Notes under the pieces: model-generated | Databases searched by the model: none | The model's input: only the letters and a program-made list of their open reading frames with translations | Told to the model about the DNA's origin: nothing | Made by a program: the position numbers and the translations under genes | Shown: in pieces, positions 11,892-23,066 of the stretch | Layout of the letters: each line of letters begins with the position of its first letter | Numbering within the stretch: the first letter of the stretch is position 1 | Assembly (NCBI RefSeq): GCF_035046485.1 | Contig: NC_085138.1 | Location: 341,322,263-341,386,262, forward strand | DNA: 64,000 nucleotides | Source of the DNA: Aedes albopictus | Taxonomy: Eukaryota; Arthropoda; Insecta; Diptera; Culicidae | Direction of reading: 5' to 3'

Positions 11892-11990
11892 TCTTTATGG
11901 TTGAATAAACAGAGTCGTTTCTATCAGGTATGCACCTCCTAAGTGTTAAATTTTGTAGTTGGATTATCATAGTTATATAGCTCAATTGAA

Positions 11991-13140
11991 TTCATACATA
12001 GTTTTGTAGCTTGAGATTAAGATGAGTGGCCAGTCCACTATCGCCTGATCAGCTACACTCACACAATGAACCATTGATATTGAGGTAGCTGTTTGGGAGT
12101 AATATGGGAGGCATATTCAGTGTGTGATTGTTGGTGAATTTCTACGTCTGATTGCAGTTCAATGCAGGGAAGAGCAGAAAGTGATGATCACAATCGCTTA
12201 CCCACAGTAAACCGTTAAACCCTCTGCGTCCGTACTAATTTATGCTGGGATTTCGGAGCGTTTTCGGAAATAGCGGTGTGGCGAACATTTCACGTTGAAG
12301 CGTAGATGCCAGGCGTTAGGTGATATATGTTGTGCATGTTGATTCTTCTGAAGGTGACGTTGTTAATTTTACTGGTTGCATAATTTGTAGGCGTAATATG
12401 ATAGATTGGCAATGGTTATGAACATGAGTTGAACATATGTTTGAAAAAAAAACAGAAAGCAGATAGAAAGGTACAAAGGAGGACGAATGTGATAGACCAG
12501 GGACACCATGCCATCCTGGTGTGAAAAACCTAACATCTTAGGATGATTACACAAATTGGTTTTGATGCTTCAGAATGCTAGTACAACCAATGGATAAAAG
12601 CATACAACATATGTTTTGAAAATTAAAGAACTTTTTGTAATTTATGAAACTTTCTCCGATTGGGTTCATGGTACTAAACTAAACTAAACTGCTATTTTAG
12701 CGTACATGTTCTCAGAATGATGAAGTTATAATTTCCAACTAGGGACGTCGATTCCCAGAAATTAATTAGCCACTAGTCAAACATTTTCATTTCATTTATC
12801 ATTGCTTGCAACCAGCACGATAATATTGATATTCACTTTCATTGAGGGCAGTTTTGCGAAATCTATGCCATACAGTTGTGCAAATGCTCACCAACATTCG
12901 AATGAAAATGTTACCGTGAAAATCGAGCCCCATTGAACCGAACCACCAGAGTCAGTGCCGCAATTGGCGCTTGTTAGAATCACAAAAATTTCCTCCCCCT
13001 CGACTACTTCCCAGCAACTGGTGCGGGTCTGCCCGCTGGGACCCGTTTCCATCGAAATTAAAAACGAACGCATCACATTTTCCGCCTCGTTTGGCCGGCC
13101 GAGTTGGATCGATTGCCTGCCGGTTCGGTTGGTAGCAGCG
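11991..13140. other. Probable 5' UTR of the LOA element, then unassigned sequence
   Basis: Sequence upstream of ORF1 (11892 to perhaps 12560) is probably the element's 5' UTR or internal promoter region, but I have no second copy here to set its end. 12840-13140 is richer in GC and looks like single-copy DNA. I see no coding region. Confidence 0.4.
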
Positions 13141-14628
13141 CTACGAAATGGCGCGTCGACCAGTCAATGCTTTGACCAGCATGCTGCAATTCTGCTTAGA
13201 CAGATTAGTTAGATACTTCGCCACCCGTAGAGATGGCTCAGCACTATACAATTTGGTTTGACGACATGACTCCAAACTATTCCAATATTGTCTGTGTTGA
13301 GTGACAGCCCAGGTGTGAATCTGAAGCTTAATCCAACACTTCGATATCGGAATAGCTGGCTCAGGGCCAATGAAGTCATGTGATGCTCCAGAGCGAGCTA
13401 ACTCATCAGCCAATGCATTTCCAGCGATGGAAGAATGACCAGGTACCCATACAAGGTGAACAGCGTTTGCTGAATTCAGCTCCTCGATTTGAGTTCGACA
13501 AGCGATAACTATCTTCGACGTGGAGTTGGCCGAAGCAAGTGCTTTAATAGCAGCCTGGCTATCTGAACAGAAGTATATTACTTTGCCCATTATGTGCTGC
13601 TGAAGTGCTGATTGCACTCCGCACATAAGAGCAAAGATTTCGGCCTGAAAAACGGTGCAGTGTCTACCAAGTGAGTAAGACTGATACAGCCTTAGCTCAC
13701 GAGAATAAACACCAGCACCTGCTCGACCTTTGAGAAGGGAGCCATCAGTGTAACATACGATGCCGTCTGAAATACTTCTTTCCAGATAACCAGATGTCCA
13801 CTCTTCCCGGGAAGGGAATTTCGTGGAAAATGTCCTATATGGAAAATTACAAGCAATTGTAAGATCACTTGGAGCAAGGACAATTTTGTCCCAATTCACC
13901 AAAAGGGGAAACAACGAGGTGTGTGTTGATGTGCGGTTCACAGGAGTTTCCTCTAGTAGACCGAGTACCCGTAACCGGTAAGTGCAAGAAAGGGCTTCTT
14001 GTTTGAGATGAATGTGTAGTGGGGCAACGTCAAAGAGAACTTCTAGCGCTGCCGTAGGAGTTGAAGAGAACGCTCCAGACATCGCCATTAAGCACATCCT
14101 TTGGAGATGGCCTAATTTTGATTGGACCGTTCTCACTTCACCCTTTTGCCACCACACAAGACATCTATAAGCCAATATTGGCCGAACCACAGTTGTGTAA
14201 ATCCATTTGATATACTTGGGTTTTAGACCCCAAGTTGTACCAAAAGTACGCCGGCATTGCCCGAAGGCCATACAAGCTTTCTTGATTCTGAACTCAATGT
14301 GAGGTGTCCAGGAAAGCTTGGAATCAAGAATGACTCCAACGTACTTTACCTGTTCAGTCACATCGATTTCAGAATCAAAGAAACGCAAAAGTCGAACGCC
14401 ATTACGGTTTCGCCTTTCCGTGAAAAGAACAATAGATGTTTTACTCGGATTAACCGAAAGGCCATATTGGCGACACCAACCCTCAACTACCTGAAGGGCG
14501 TTTTGCATCAGGTCGAAAAGGGTGCTGATGCACATACCAACTAACAATGTTAGGTAGTCGTCGGCAAAACCATAAGTAGGAAAACCGCTATTATTGAGTT
14601 GCCTCAATAGCGTATCTGCTACGAGATT
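13141..14628 (-). pseudogene. Copy A ORF2 continued: rest of reverse transcriptase and RNase H
   Basis: This is the same frame as the preceding part, separated only by the TGA. It contains GFADD (reverse transcriptase catalytic pair), GVILDSKLSW, then RNase H with CYTDGS, VFQAEIFAL, CSDSQAAIKAL and VPGHSSIAGNALADELA. The RNase H active-site residues appear intact. The coding sequence is cut shortly after MLVKALTG; the last few residues before the stop are not element sequence. It lacks the C-terminal Cys motif seen in the other LOA element. Confidence 0.85.
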
Positions 14629-16482
14629 TCACAAAAGCGGTGATAAGACTCCCCCTTGGGGGCATCCACAAACACTCAATTTCCTAATCCCTGCTAGACA
14701 CAATGTCGAGAAGAGATATCGGTTTTTGAGCATTTGGTGAATCCAATTGGAAATCATTGGAGATATACCATGACTCCGTGCGGCTTCCAATATGGCATCG
14801 ATAGGCACATTGTCAAAGGCACCCTCGATATCTAAGAAAACACCCAAACAAGATTGCTTTTGAGCGAATGCTTTCTCGATATCGTAAACAACCTTGTGTA
14901 AAAGAGTCACAGTGGACTTACCAGATTGGTAGGCATGTTGGTTCACATGAAGAGGCACGTTGGCCAGATGAACATCACGGATGTGATGATCCACAATGCG
15001 TTCTAAGCATTTCAGAAGAAAAGAGGTCAAACTGATAGGTCTGAAACTCTTTGCTTCTTCATACGACGCACGACCCACTTTCGGAATAAACTTTACAGTA
15101 ATATCTCTCCAGGATTTGGGAATATACCCTGTAGCAAAACTGCAAACAAGTAGTTTTTTCAAAACATGTTTGAAATAATCAAATCCCTTCTGAAGCAAAA
15201 TAGGATAAATCCCATCTGCCCCAGGAGATTTGAAAGGAGCAAAGCTATTAAGAGCCCACTCAATCGATTCTATAGTTAATATACTCAGAGCCGAAGCTAA
15301 AGAATCATAACTACAAGAAAAGACATCAGGTTCATCCGAAGATGTAATATCCACACATCCAGAGAAGTGTGTACTGAATAAGCATTCCAGAACTTCCTCA
15401 TCAGAGTAAGTCAGATCGCCATTTGGCAAACGAAGTTCGTTCACCCGGAAACCCTTAGATTTCGCAAGGATTTTGTTTAACCGACTGACTTCACTCAAGC
15501 TGGAAACATGTGTACAAAGGTTTTTCCAGCCGGATCGTTCAGCAGACCGGAGAGCTTTCCTGTAGGCCTTGCGAGCCGACCTGAAAGCCTCCGAACCAGC
15601 CGAACGTCGTCCATTCCAACTCTTTCTACAGTGTTTCCTGAGTTTCGCCAGATCAGAGTTCCACCAAGGGGTTCCTCTTGTGATCTTCACAGACCGTAGA
15701 GGGCATGCTTCTTTAAAAGCTTCCATGATGAAGGTCGTTGTAGTATCAACGGCATCATCTAAATCACTTGGAGTGTCAATGGATGGTGAGTATCCATGAA
15801 ATTTGGCTGCAACCAAATCAGTATAAAGATCCCAGTTTGTTGACCGAGGATTCCTGAAACGCAATGTTTGCGAAGTAACATTTAAATGTTCAAAAAAGAT
15901 ATAGCGATGGTCAGATAAAGATTCTTCATCTGTCACATGCCAATTGGTCAGCTCGTGACTAATTCTGCTAGAGTAAAGCGTTATGTTAAGTAATGCAAGA
16001 TCTTTACTACTTAAGTACTCCATCAAACTGGAGCCTCTCAAGTTAATGTCTGAGCTGCCCCAGATGATATGGTGAGCATTAGCATCACTGCCAACAATTA
16101 GCGGAAGGCCTTTTGAAGTGCAGTATGCGATGACTTGTTTGAAAGCATCCGTAGGGGATGATTCATCATGCGGTAAATACACAGAACAATAGACGTATTT
16201 CCTGTTGAGGTTTCCAACAGATACATCAATTGTGATAGCACATACATCTCTGGTGACAAGCACACAGGCTCGAGGCATGACACGCGAGTTTGCCATTTCA
16301 TGTTTACTGAAAGTGGCAAACACCGGGTTCACAAGGTTTACTAGATAGAAATTCCCCTTACAAAAGTAAGGTTCTTGTACCAAGGCCACTTGGGCTGTAC
16401 CATTTTGCATAAGTCTGCAAAGATTGATCGTTGCTGTTCTTTTATGCTGAAGATTGATCTGAGCTATCCTAACCGTAGCCAC
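14629..16482 (-). pseudogene. Copy A ORF2: endonuclease and first part of reverse transcriptase
   Basis: There are 617 codons from ATG to an in-frame TGA at 14629-14631. Endonuclease motifs are QEPY (36-39), GSDANAHH (131-138) and SDH (190-192). Compared with the neighbouring LOA element, about 20 residues are missing after LLNI (residue 166), including the GN-x-PTF and most of the REVLDL segment, so the endonuclease is probably defective. Reverse transcriptase motifs include KSPGADGIYP, FRPISLTS, HAYQSGKST, FLDIEGAFD (549-557) and CPQGG (607-611). The stop replaces the Trp normally following SPLL: the same frame continues NLVADTLLRQL. Confidence 0.85.
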
Positions 16483-17059
16483 TACCCAAACTAGGTAAGA
16501 TTAAACTCTTCGCAACAACAGCACAACAAAGAACAGCAACAATAAAACCAAATCGGTATCGATTGGAAAACGCCAAGGGCGAGGATACACAGAATACACT
16601 GTGTAAATCGCATAATGCGAAACCATATAGGTGAAAATTTAAACTAATTAACAACATCTTCATAATCCCGCCCTTATTTAGCCTCAAGTGAGACTAAAGA
16701 AGGGCAGCTGATTGTCTCGGAGAAACACAAGGTCCACTGCACCATTGCTCCGGTTAGCGCAGTAAGGGCTACATACTGTGGAGGGCGCCCTGGTACTCCA
16801 CAGGCTCCGTTAGCGGTTAGGTTTTTATTAGACCCCCCTAGCCATTCATTCCTAGGCACGGTAAGCATAAAGCCGCATCACACCATGAATTAGGGGTCAC
16901 CTGTTGGTGGATTCTTACCACCGGAACAGGCGGTCCGTAGTGTTATTCTTAGCCAATTGAGACAATCGCTACCGACACTACACAGCTATCAAGATGATGA
17001 AGAAAAGAAGTTAATATTGATGATCAACTTCATACGGACTCGAACAGCCGCCAAAATAT

Positions 17060-18190
17060 TTTGAACTTGAACAGATCAGAGTTCAGAAATACATCTTGCG
17101 GTCCGCTCAGACCGCAGAGGACAAGCTTCTTTCAAAGCAATAGTTATGGTATACCACAATGGAGGGCGTGGTTCCCTAGTTTGTTGAGCAGGGACGCCTG
17201 AATACGCAAATTTTTCGAAGGAACACTCAAAAGTGCAAAGAAGGTCAAGTGGAGACTTCTCATCTGACACATACCAATCAGACAACTCATGACAAATTCT
17301 GCTCATGCAGAGTTGGGTTAGGTACAATTCTATGTTAAGTTATCCATGAACTGTACTACCTAAGTAATCCATCAAACTGAAGCATCTCAAATTAATGTTT
17401 GGGCTACTTCAGATGATGTAATCATCGTAGCAATACTGCCAAATACCAGCGAAAAGATTCTGAATACAAGAGCTTGCTTGAAGGCATCCATTCATATATA
17501 ATGAAAGAAGCAAATCTGGGTTCACAAGGTAACCTATACAGAAGTTACCATACGAAAATGAACTTTTTGAAGTAGAGCCACTTGGGCTTCGCACGCTGTT
17601 TACGCTGAAAATTGATCTGAGGTTTCCTACCCATAGCCACTACCCAAACTAGACAGGATTACACTCTTCACAATCACAGCACAAAAAGGAAACATCAACG
17701 ACAAACCAAATCGGTGTCAATCGAAAAACGCCAATGGCGAAAACGCATTAAGCGAAACCATATAGGTGGTAATGTAAGCTAATTTACAACATTTGAATAA
17801 ACCCACCCTTATGAAGCCTCAAATTTGAGACTTAAGAAGGGCAACTGATTATCTCGGAGAAATGCAAGGTCTACTGCAATATTGCTCCGATTAACGCAGT
17901 AAGGGCGTAATACTGTGGAGGACGCCCTAATTCTACACAAGCTCCGTTTGTGATTAGGTTTTTATTATACCCCCCTAACCATTCATTCTTTGGCACGATA
18001 AGCATAAAGCCGCATAACACCATGAATTAGGGGTCACCTGTTTAGTGGACTCTTACCACTGGATCAGGCGGTCCGTATTGTTATTCTCAGCTAATTGAGA
18101 CAACCGCTACCGACACTACACAGCTATCTAGGCTGATTGGGAAAAGAAGTTAACATTGATGGTTAACTTCCAAATGAGCCCGAACAGCCC
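17060..18190 (-). mobile_element. Lian-like copy B: 5' end fragment with decayed endonuclease
   Basis: A second, more decayed copy of the same family lies in the same orientation, directly upstream of copy A. 17640-18190 matches copy A 16483-17050 (for example CATAGCCACTACCCAAACTA and GGGGTCACCTGTT blocks). 17060-17640 matches its endonuclease: SRICHELSDWYVSDE and EACPLRSER are visible in one frame. Only about 1.1 kb from the 5' end remains, and it breaks where copy A's 5' end begins. Losing the 3' rather than the 5' part is opposite to normal non-LTR truncation. Confidence 0.75.
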
Positions 18191-18480
18191 CGTAGTTCTC
18201 CAGTAGAACATAATTAATTCTGTCCGAAGATTTTTTGAAAATGTCTACATAATGTCTTCTATGACTAACTGGAGTTCTATCAGTAAATAATCATCGAATT
18301 TGTCTAAGCTTATTAGCTATCTTGGAATATCCTGGATGTGTATTCCCCTGAGAATGAACCTTCAGATGTATTATTCCGAGTAAATCATTGCCGGAGTTTC
18401 CATAAAGACAGTTTTATATACTCCTGTACTGCATATATTCATCTCAATCTTACAGAAACAACAATTAACGTATTCTCGGC
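18191..18480. other. Unassigned spacer
   Basis: This is short sequence between the Lian-like fragment and the old tandem repeat. Nothing was recognised. Confidence 0.5.
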
Positions 18481-20650
18481 AGGAACCATGGAAGAATTTT
18501 CGAAGGTATTCTCGTAAAAGCCTTAAAACTATCACAGGAAGAGACCCTTGAAGTGTCCCTGCTCGACTTTCTGAAGATAATCCCTGGAGAAATTCTTGAA
18601 GAATGTCTTGAAGGAAATACCTCAACTCTCAAATGATAGAATTCTTGGAAAAATCCTGGAATTCACCAGATGGAATTCCTGGACAAGTTTCTAGAAGAAT
18701 TTCAGGAGTAATTCTTGGATAAATTTCTGGAGGAATCTAAGGAAGATACCTAACAGGAATTCCTGGAGAAATTTCTGAAGAAATTCCTAGAGATATTCCT
18801 AGAGGAGGAAACTTCGGAGGAGAAATTCCTGGAGGTTACCCTGGAAGAAATCCCGAAGGAATCCTTAGTAAAATTCCTGGAAAAAAATCTGATAGAATTT
18901 CCGAAGGAATCCATAGATGATTTTCTGGAGAAATTCCTGGAGGAACTCCTGGTGGAATTCCCGGAAGAGTCCCTGGAGAAATGCCTGGATGAAATCCTGG
19001 ATGAATGCCTGGAGGAATACCTTGAATAATTTCAGGTAAATTCCAAGTGGAATTCTTGGGGAAATTTCTGAAGGAATCGCTAGAGGATTTCCTGGATAAA
19101 TTTCTGGAGAAATTGCCGTAGTAATTTTTGAATAAGTTCCAGGAGGAATTCCTGGAGAAATTTCTGAAGTAACTCCTGGGGTTCCTGGTGGAATTCTTAA
19201 AGGTATTTCTAGAGAAGTTCCTGAATGAAGTCCTGGAGAAATTGCTGGATGAATTTCTGGAGGAATCATCGGAGGAATTTCTGGAGGTATCTCTGGAAGA
19301 ATCCCTGGAAAAATTCTTAGTTAAATCTCCAGAAAAATCCAAGAAAAATCTCTACAAGAATTCCTGGAAGAATCCCTGCATATATTCCATGTGTTATCCC
19401 TAAATAAGTACATGGAGGAGTTTCTGGAGGATTTCCTTCAAAAACTACTAGAGTACTTTCAGGAGGCAATCCTGGAGGAATCCCTGAAAGAACTCTTGGA
19501 GGAATTGCTGGAATATTTCTAGAGGAGTCTAGAGGACTTTCTTGAGGTTTCACAAAATTAAAAATTAAAAAAATACAAGAGGCTGGTGCGCCACGAGTGC
19601 AGAGTTTGGGAAACGCGACTCTAGAAGAACTCCTGGACGAACCCCTATAGGAATTTTTAGCGGAATTCAAGCAAGAATTCCCAGAGGAATCCCTTGAGGG
19701 ATTCTTGGAGGAATTCCCGGAAGAATTTCTGAAGAAATTCTGAGGAAATTCCAGGACGAGTTTCTGAAGAAATCCCAGGAGGAAGCACTGAAGAAATCGT
19801 TGAAATTTCTGAGGAAATCCTGAAGGAATCATTAAAAGATTACTTAGAGGAACTCTTGCAGGAATCCCTGTAGCAGTTTCTGAAGGAATGCCTAGAATAG
19901 TTCCTGAATAAACGCCAGGAGAAATTTTGGCAGCAATCCCGAGAGGAATTCATAAGAGAATCTCTAAACAGTTCCTAGAGGAAGTCTTAGATTAAATACT
20001 GGGAGAGTTTCTGAAAGAATTCCAGGAGGAATTCCTGAAGGAATCCCAAGAAGAGTTCTTGGAGGCATTTTTAAAATAATCCTGGATGTTGTTCCTGAAA
20101 GAATCACACAGGGAATTACCAGCTGAATCTCTGGAGGAATTTGTGAAGAAACCCCATGATGAGTCCCGTAAGCTTTCCCATGAGAAATTCCATGGAGAAT
20201 CTCAGGAGAGCTTCCTTAACGAATTTCTGGAAGAATTTCTGTAGGAATCTCTGGATAAAAAATCTAAAGAAATCCATGTTTGCAGTAATTTCCGGACGAA
20301 CTATTGAAGGAATACTTAGGTGGACTCCTAAAGGATTTTTGTACAATTTTTTTTATTAAATTTCTGGAATAATTTTTGAGTAATTACTAGTCAAATTTTT
20401 TGAAAAAAATTCTGGAAGACATTCCTGCAGAAATACTTGGAAATTATTGGAGCAATCTCTAGCGGAATTCTGGGAAGAAATATGTGGAGAAATCCCTGAA
20501 GAGATACCTGAAGAAAACATCGAAAACAGTAGATGAAAAATCACTGGAAAAACCTCTGAAGATATCCCTAGATGAATTCTTGATGGAATCTCTGGAGGAA
20601 ATCAAGATAGAATCACTGCAGCAAGCTATTACGAAAGTAGAAACAAATCT
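18480..20650 (+). repeat. Old degenerate tandem repeat, 12-bp type (CTGGAGGAATTC)
   Basis: Runs of CTGGAGGAATTC-like units, each 12 bases, are strongly diverged (for example near 19250-19310, where six consecutive units are in register). Because 12 is a multiple of three, long Ser/Arg/Asn- or Pro/Gly-rich frames appear on both strands; they are not genes. A small unrelated segment interrupts the repeat at about 19555-19615. The unit shares GGAATTCC/GAATCC-type sequence with the young 23-bp satellite further right and may be its ancestor or relative. Confidence 0.75.
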
Positions 20651-22264
20651 GAAACATGCATTATAATTCCTCAAAACTGCAAGGCCGATTTTCATATTCA
20701 CATATCGGATGCCCATGCCGCTTAAAAGTCATCTCATGTCAGGCCCCCTGGGCCCTCTTCAGAAAAAAAAATCCTAGCTACGCCAATGAGCTGAAGCCTC
20801 TCGAAACCTCTTGATATTCGCCTGGTTTAGCAATACAAAGATGAAGCAGCCTAGGGCTGAATCAATAACACAAAAAAAAACTCCTGGAAGCCTTTCTAAA
20901 CCCCAATTAATCAACGAGGACGACATACTTCCTATTAAAACTTTGAAATTTGACAGTAGATACATGCGGCAAGCGACGATTATGCTGAGAGTGACGCGTT
21001 CAATTCCCGGTCGGTCCAGGAACTTTGCGTAAAGGATATTTCCTTGACTTCCTCGGGGATGGAGTATCTTCGTTCCTGCCACAACCATATATACATGTAA
21101 AAAAGGTTATTGGCAGAGGAAGCTCTCAGTTAATAACTGTGGAAATGCTCATAGCACACTTTCATCAGGATTCAGGATGTCTGTATCAAAAATTAAAAAA
21201 ATTATACCACCTCACAAAGCAAGTCTTTATTCGTGGAACACAGCGCCTCACATAGCGTGGTGTCAAAAATTGCGAAATTCCCCAGAAGAATTCAGTCATG
21301 AAATTACACGTCAGCTCTTAATTGGTAACGTACTGCGCGAATGCATGAATGAATAGTAGCTTTTGGCATTTGCAGCAACCAACGATGCTCTGTATTTTCA
21401 GCATAGGTACATATTCCGCTTCTCATATGAACAATGCTGGTTGCTGGTGTCCTTCCGATGATGCACATCTCGCTGCTGCTACACTCAATTACATTCCCTA
21501 GAACCAGCAAAGCGCCGGCCGCTCATATTACATACATTGTTTCATATCATAACAAGTTCTGTCAGTTTTCCGAATTAAAATTAGACACATTCACAGTCGC
21601 ACAGAGTGGCGATTTTCGGGTTTTCCATTGCTACATTGCACTGGTAGACTCCAATTCATTCATTATGATGCAGATGCATATGAAGTTACACTACTGGCAC
21701 TGTTCATTATTTTATTCATTCCGTGTACGCATTTTCTTCAATCTGCATCAGATCCTCGAACTCGAACTCGAACATGCAACTGGGTACTTTTCGTAATGGA
21801 TTCTAAAATTAATTTTGTCACCAGCATCATCATCATGATCATCATCTTTGTGAACATGGTCGTCGTGGTAAACCAGTCCAACCAGGCAACCAACAAACGA
21901 TGCGAACCGAAGAATAGTGGTACTAACTTAACATCATAGAGAAAGTATGGGAACTTGCGCGTGTAGTAGCTAAACCTTCAAGTGAGTGTTCTCTTTTTCT
22001 TGTTGGGTACTTGATGTCAGGAGTTCTCAACGATAAAATGTGTACCAAAATTGTTCATTGCCACTTTTTGCCGTAGGCCAAAAGTTTATTTAACGCTTGT
22101 GACATATTTTTTAGAAAAAATAGTTAAACAATTTTAGCTAAAGACACACCATTTCACTTCATGAGGACTATGATAAGAAATACAAATATGCAATAAAGAA
22201 GAACAAACATTTTGGCACACTTTTAATATATGCTGGAGATTTTTGATTGGAAATGAGATGATGT
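20651..22264. other. Unassigned sequence with SINE remnant
   Basis: This stretch holds a partial SINE (20970-21165, listed separately). The rest, including 21170-22260, shows no supported gene, only short frames and CAT/ATC-rich patches near 21820. Confidence 0.5.
20970..21165 (+). mobile_element. Partial tRNA-derived SINE, plus strand
   Basis: Contains GTTCAATTCCCGGTCGGTCC, which matches the B-box region of the fuller SINE at 63144-63418, followed by the shared GGATATTTCCTTGACTTCC and GGAAGCTCTCAGTTAATAAC blocks. The A-box part of the head is degraded. It is the same family as the copy near the right end, in opposite orientation. Confidence 0.7.
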
Positions 22265-22494
22265 TGAGATTCTGGCTTTCTCAGCCTTGGGAATCCAAAC
22301 GATTAAATTTGCATTGCCCGACGATTCGGCCTGATTTATTTGGCCTTTTTCAAGGGTAAAGCTGTCTAATAATGAAAACAAAACAAAAACTATAGACACC
22401 TGTACCCTTGAAAAGGCCAAATAATTCAGGCCAAAACGTCGGGCAATGCAAATTTTATTATTTGGATTCCCCAGGCTAAGAAATCCAGAATCCT
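22265..22494. mobile_element. Hairpin element (MITE-like), about 230 bp
   Basis: Two inverted arms of about 100 bp meet near 22380. Left-arm motifs GAATCCAAACGATTAAA and GCATTGCCCGACG return inverted as CGTCGGGCAATGC and GGATTCCCC. The ends and target duplication are not clear. Confidence 0.6.
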
Positions 22495-22765
22495 TATAGC
22501 ATTTAATTTATTTTTCTTTAAATGTATTGTTTTAGTAGAACACCCATATATTTTTTATTACGTTTATTGAAACACCAATGAGCCTGGAATCAACCCATCA
22601 ATTCCTTATGAAACATTAGATGCAGAGAAATTGATAAAATTTGATCGAAATTAATCTACGAAATAGTTTACAAATTCTCAATAATTCTGAACCTCACAAC
22701 TTCGAGAATCCATTTTGAAATTATTCCTATCGTTTTTCAGGATTGCATCACATTTTCTCCAAAAA

Positions 22766-22876
22766 GTCAGGATTTTCTAGGCAATCCTGCTCAGGATTTT
22801 CAGGGCAATCCTACTCAGGATTCAAGGGCAATCCTGCTCAGGATTTTCAGGGCAATCCTACTCAATCCTACATCCT
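22766..22876 (+). repeat. Degenerate leading edge of the 23-bp satellite
   Basis: Several imperfect units (TCAGGATTTTCAGGGCAATC type) precede the inserted 188-bp segment. They show that this segment lies inside, not outside, the satellite. Confidence 0.75.
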
Positions 22877-22878
22877 AC

Positions 22879-23066
22879 TGATAGGTTGGGGAAGGTTATA
22901 TCCACACATTACATGGCGACCAATGTGCGAAGAGGAGAGTGGGGTGAAATGCATTCCCATATGAATACTAGATCTAAAATTTTTAACATGAAAACTGCAA
23001 CAAAACGAAAAGATTCTTTAAACCCAAGCCATCGTACCCTAATGACGCATTTCGAACCGGTTCCCC
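22879..23066 (+). repeat. 188-bp direct duplication, left copy
   Basis: Identical by eye to 28776-28963, from TGATAGGTTGGGG to AACCGGTTCCCC. The left copy is enclosed by satellite on both sides. An extra GGTTTCGAACCGGTTCC follows it, a small local duplication at the junction with the main array. Confidence 0.9.

Larger units (their letters stand above)
6697..11990 (-). mobile_element. LOA-clade non-LTR retrotransposon, near full length, inactivated
   Basis: Read on the minus strand, this contains ORF1 (gag-like, 430 aa), ORF2 with apurinic-type endonuclease, reverse transcriptase, RNase H and a terminal Cys-rich motif, then a short 3' UTR and an A-rich tail at about 6697-6715. RNase H after the reverse transcriptase, together with this style of ORF1, fits the LOA/I group; I favour LOA. 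ORF2 carries a TGA nonsense codon at 9716-9718, a nested retroposon tail at about 9262-9530 and a frameshift near 7350-7375, so it cannot make a full protein. The 5' end is uncertain; a 5' UTR may run beyond 12000. Confidence 0.85.
13141..17050 (-). mobile_element. Lian-like LOA-clade retrotransposon, copy A, 3'-truncated
   Basis: Minus-strand element with a roughly 560-bp non-coding 5' region (16483-17050), then one long ORF2 (endonuclease, reverse transcriptase, RNase H). No ORF1 precedes it. Its 5' end is set by homology with copy B: both end at the same GAACAGCC (17042-17049 and 18182-18189). The protein breaks off in the linker after RNase H (ALTG then unrelated residues), so the terminal Cys motif and 3' tail are missing. 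I recall Lian of Aedes aegypti as a LOA-clade family with a single long ORF; naming this copy Lian-like is an inference. Confidence 0.75.

Noticed and set aside
18836..19832. Ser/Arg/Asn-rich and Pro/Gly-rich proteins of up to 170 residues
   Set aside because: They are translations of a 12-bp repeat whose length is a multiple of three. Overlapping frames on both strands give equally long low-complexity products.
21434..21939. Frames of 103-120 codons
   Set aside because: They overlap in two frames with no domain and have biased residues from CAT/ATC-rich DNA.
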